A program made the position numbers and the translations under genes. From contig NZ_LT635836.1 in assembly GCF_900128475.1 (NCBI RefSeq), positions 200,526-264,525 of the forward strand: a DNA stretch of 64,000 nt, in the 5' to 3' direction. Shown here piece after piece: positions 63,020 to 64,000 of the stretch (within the stretch, counting starts at the first letter, position 1; each line of letters opens with the position of its first letter). The notes beneath the pieces are model-generated. The model was not told the origin of the DNA, made no database searches, and worked only from the letters and a program-made list of their open reading frames with translations. Source of the stretch: Mediterranea massiliensis (GTDB taxonomy: Bacteria > Bacteroidota > Bacteroidia > Bacteroidales > Bacteroidaceae).

Positions 63020-64000
63020 ATGAAAAAGAAAGTTTTTTCACTCCTCGGAACCATGCTGCTGTCACTCACAGCCTATGCAGCACCCCACATCAACAAAATT
63101 GACCCACCCTTCTGGTATACAGGCATGCAGAACCCCGAGCTGCAGCTGATGGTCTATGGCGAAGGCATCGGCGACGCACGGGTAGCGGTGGACTATCCCG
63201 GCGTATCGGTGAGCAGCATCGTAAAACTGGAAAGCAACAACTACCTGCTGGTATACCTGAACCTGGACAAAGATGTGAAGCCCGGCAAGATGCAACTCAC
63301 CTTCAGCCAGGGCAAGAAACAGACCATACAAGAATATGAGCTGAAAGCACGCGCCATGAAAGGCTGCGAGCACAAAGGGTTCGACGCTTCGGACGCCCTC
63401 TACCTGCTGATGCCCGACCGTTTTGCCAACGGCAATCCGGACAACGACCAAGTGGAAGGCATGCTCGATGCCAAAGTGGACCGCAACGATCCGAATGCCC
63501 GCCACGGTGGCGACCTGGCCGGCATTGAGCAACATCTGGACTACTTCACCGATCTGGGCGTGACGGCCCTGTGGTTCACCCCCGTACTGGAAAACAACAT
63601 GCAGGGCGGCAGCTACCACGGCTATGCCACGACAGACTACTACAAGGTAGACCCCCGCTTCGGCACCAACGAAGAATACCGCCAACTGATATCCAAGGCA
63701 CACCAACGTGGCATCAAAATTGTGATGGACATGATTTTCAACCATTGCGGCGTAGACCATGCATGGATCAAAGACATGCCTTCGAAGGACTGGTTCAATA
63801 ACTCCGATTATCAGAACAACTTTGTGCAGACATCCTTCAAACTGACTTCACACGTTGACCCCTATACTTCCCAGTACGACTTCAACCAGATGAACGACGG
63901 CTGGTTTGTTCCCACCATGCCCGACCTCAACCAGAAGAACCCGCATGTACTGAGATACCTCATCCAAAACAGTTTCTGGTGGATTGAATACGCCAACATC
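63020..64000 (+). CDS. GH13 alpha-amylase family protein, SusA/neopullulanase-like (partial)
   Basis: 327 residues visible; runs off the right edge. Signal peptide MKKKVFSLLGTMLLSLTAYA, an N-terminal immunoglobulin-like (cyclomaltodextrinase-N) domain to about 115, then the GH13 barrel: GVTALWFTPVLENN, GYATTDYYKVDPRFGTN and region I DMIFNHCG (about 238-245). The catalytic Asp and Glu lie beyond the edge. Exported to the periplasm, it would cut maltooligosaccharides or cyclic dextrins. SusA is the closest known type; a full sus locus cannot be seen. Confidence 0.93.
   Translation, partial: MKKKVFSLLGTMLLSLTAYAAPHINKIDPPFWYTGMQNPELQLMVYGEGIGDARVAVDYPGVSVSSIVKLESNNYLLVYLNLDKDVKPGKMQLTFSQGKKQTIQEYELKARAMKGCEHKGFDASDALYLLMPDRFANGNPDNDQVEGMLDAKVDRNDPNARHGGDLAGIEQHLDYFTDLGVTALWFTPVLENNMQGGSYHGYATTDYYKVDPRFGTNEEYRQLISKAHQRGIKIVMDMIFNHCGVDHAWIKDMPSKDWFNNSDYQNNFVQTSFKLTSHVDPYTSQYDFNQMNDGWFVPTMPDLNQKNPHVLRYLIQNSFWWIEYANI

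Overview
The window looks like a chromosome segment of a gut Bacteroides (Bacteroidaceae) or close relative. Evidence: repeated sigma-ABfr type promoters (TTTG, 19-20 nt, TAnnTTTG), weak Shine-Dalgarno sites, a sodium-pumping methylmalonyl-CoA decarboxylase operon, single-chain GcvP, Bacteroidetes-only families (PUR/DUF3276, DUF5606, DUF3408), an unusually long NusB and a SusA-like amylase.

Region 1 (1-3.85 kb, minus strand, AT-rich, accessory). A run of closely spaced genes: a 56-aa hydrophobic protein, a 76-aa protein, a YidD-like protein, a small membrane protein, then a 39-aa cysteine-bearing peptide gene, a radical SAM/SPASM peptide maturase and a MiaB/RimO-type methylthiotransferase that runs off the left edge. 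The last three look like a RiPP biosynthetic cluster with an unusual pair of radical SAM enzymes. I think this is the most likely undescribed system in the window.

Region 2 (3.9-9.8 kb). An integrative mobilizable element: tyrosine integrase, a coiled-coil membrane protein, MOBP-type relaxase and MobC accessory protein, an oriT-like inverted repeat, a DUF3408 protein, a large block of inverted repeats and two excisionase-like HTH proteins.

Region 3 (10.2-15.4 kb). Remnant of a surface polysaccharide locus, led by a good promoter: a broken GT32 glycosyltransferase, a GT4 glycosyltransferase, a TupA-like ATP-grasp protein, an Alg14/Alg13-like split transferase and a UDP-glucose/GDP-mannose dehydrogenase with sharply higher GC.

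Region 4 (15.7-21.8 kb). A probable defence operon: AAA ATPase, TOPRIM-like protein (frameshifted here) and DUF262 protein, followed by an SF2 helicase with a WG-repeat-like tail.

Region 5 (21.9-64 kb). Mostly housekeeping: metal transport, YebC, PheT, LipB, RsmG, GcvP, DnaK, RecA, ClpB, NusB-YajC-YbbR-CoaE, L25, Pth, a monovalent cation antiporter, and the mce-mmdA-oadG-bccp-oadB operon for propionate formation and sodium export. It ends in a TPR protein and the start of a GH13 amylase. Intergenic spaces carry REP/BIME-like palindromes (three places) and two clusters of 22-bp-periodic repeats. No rRNA, tRNA or CRISPR array was seen.
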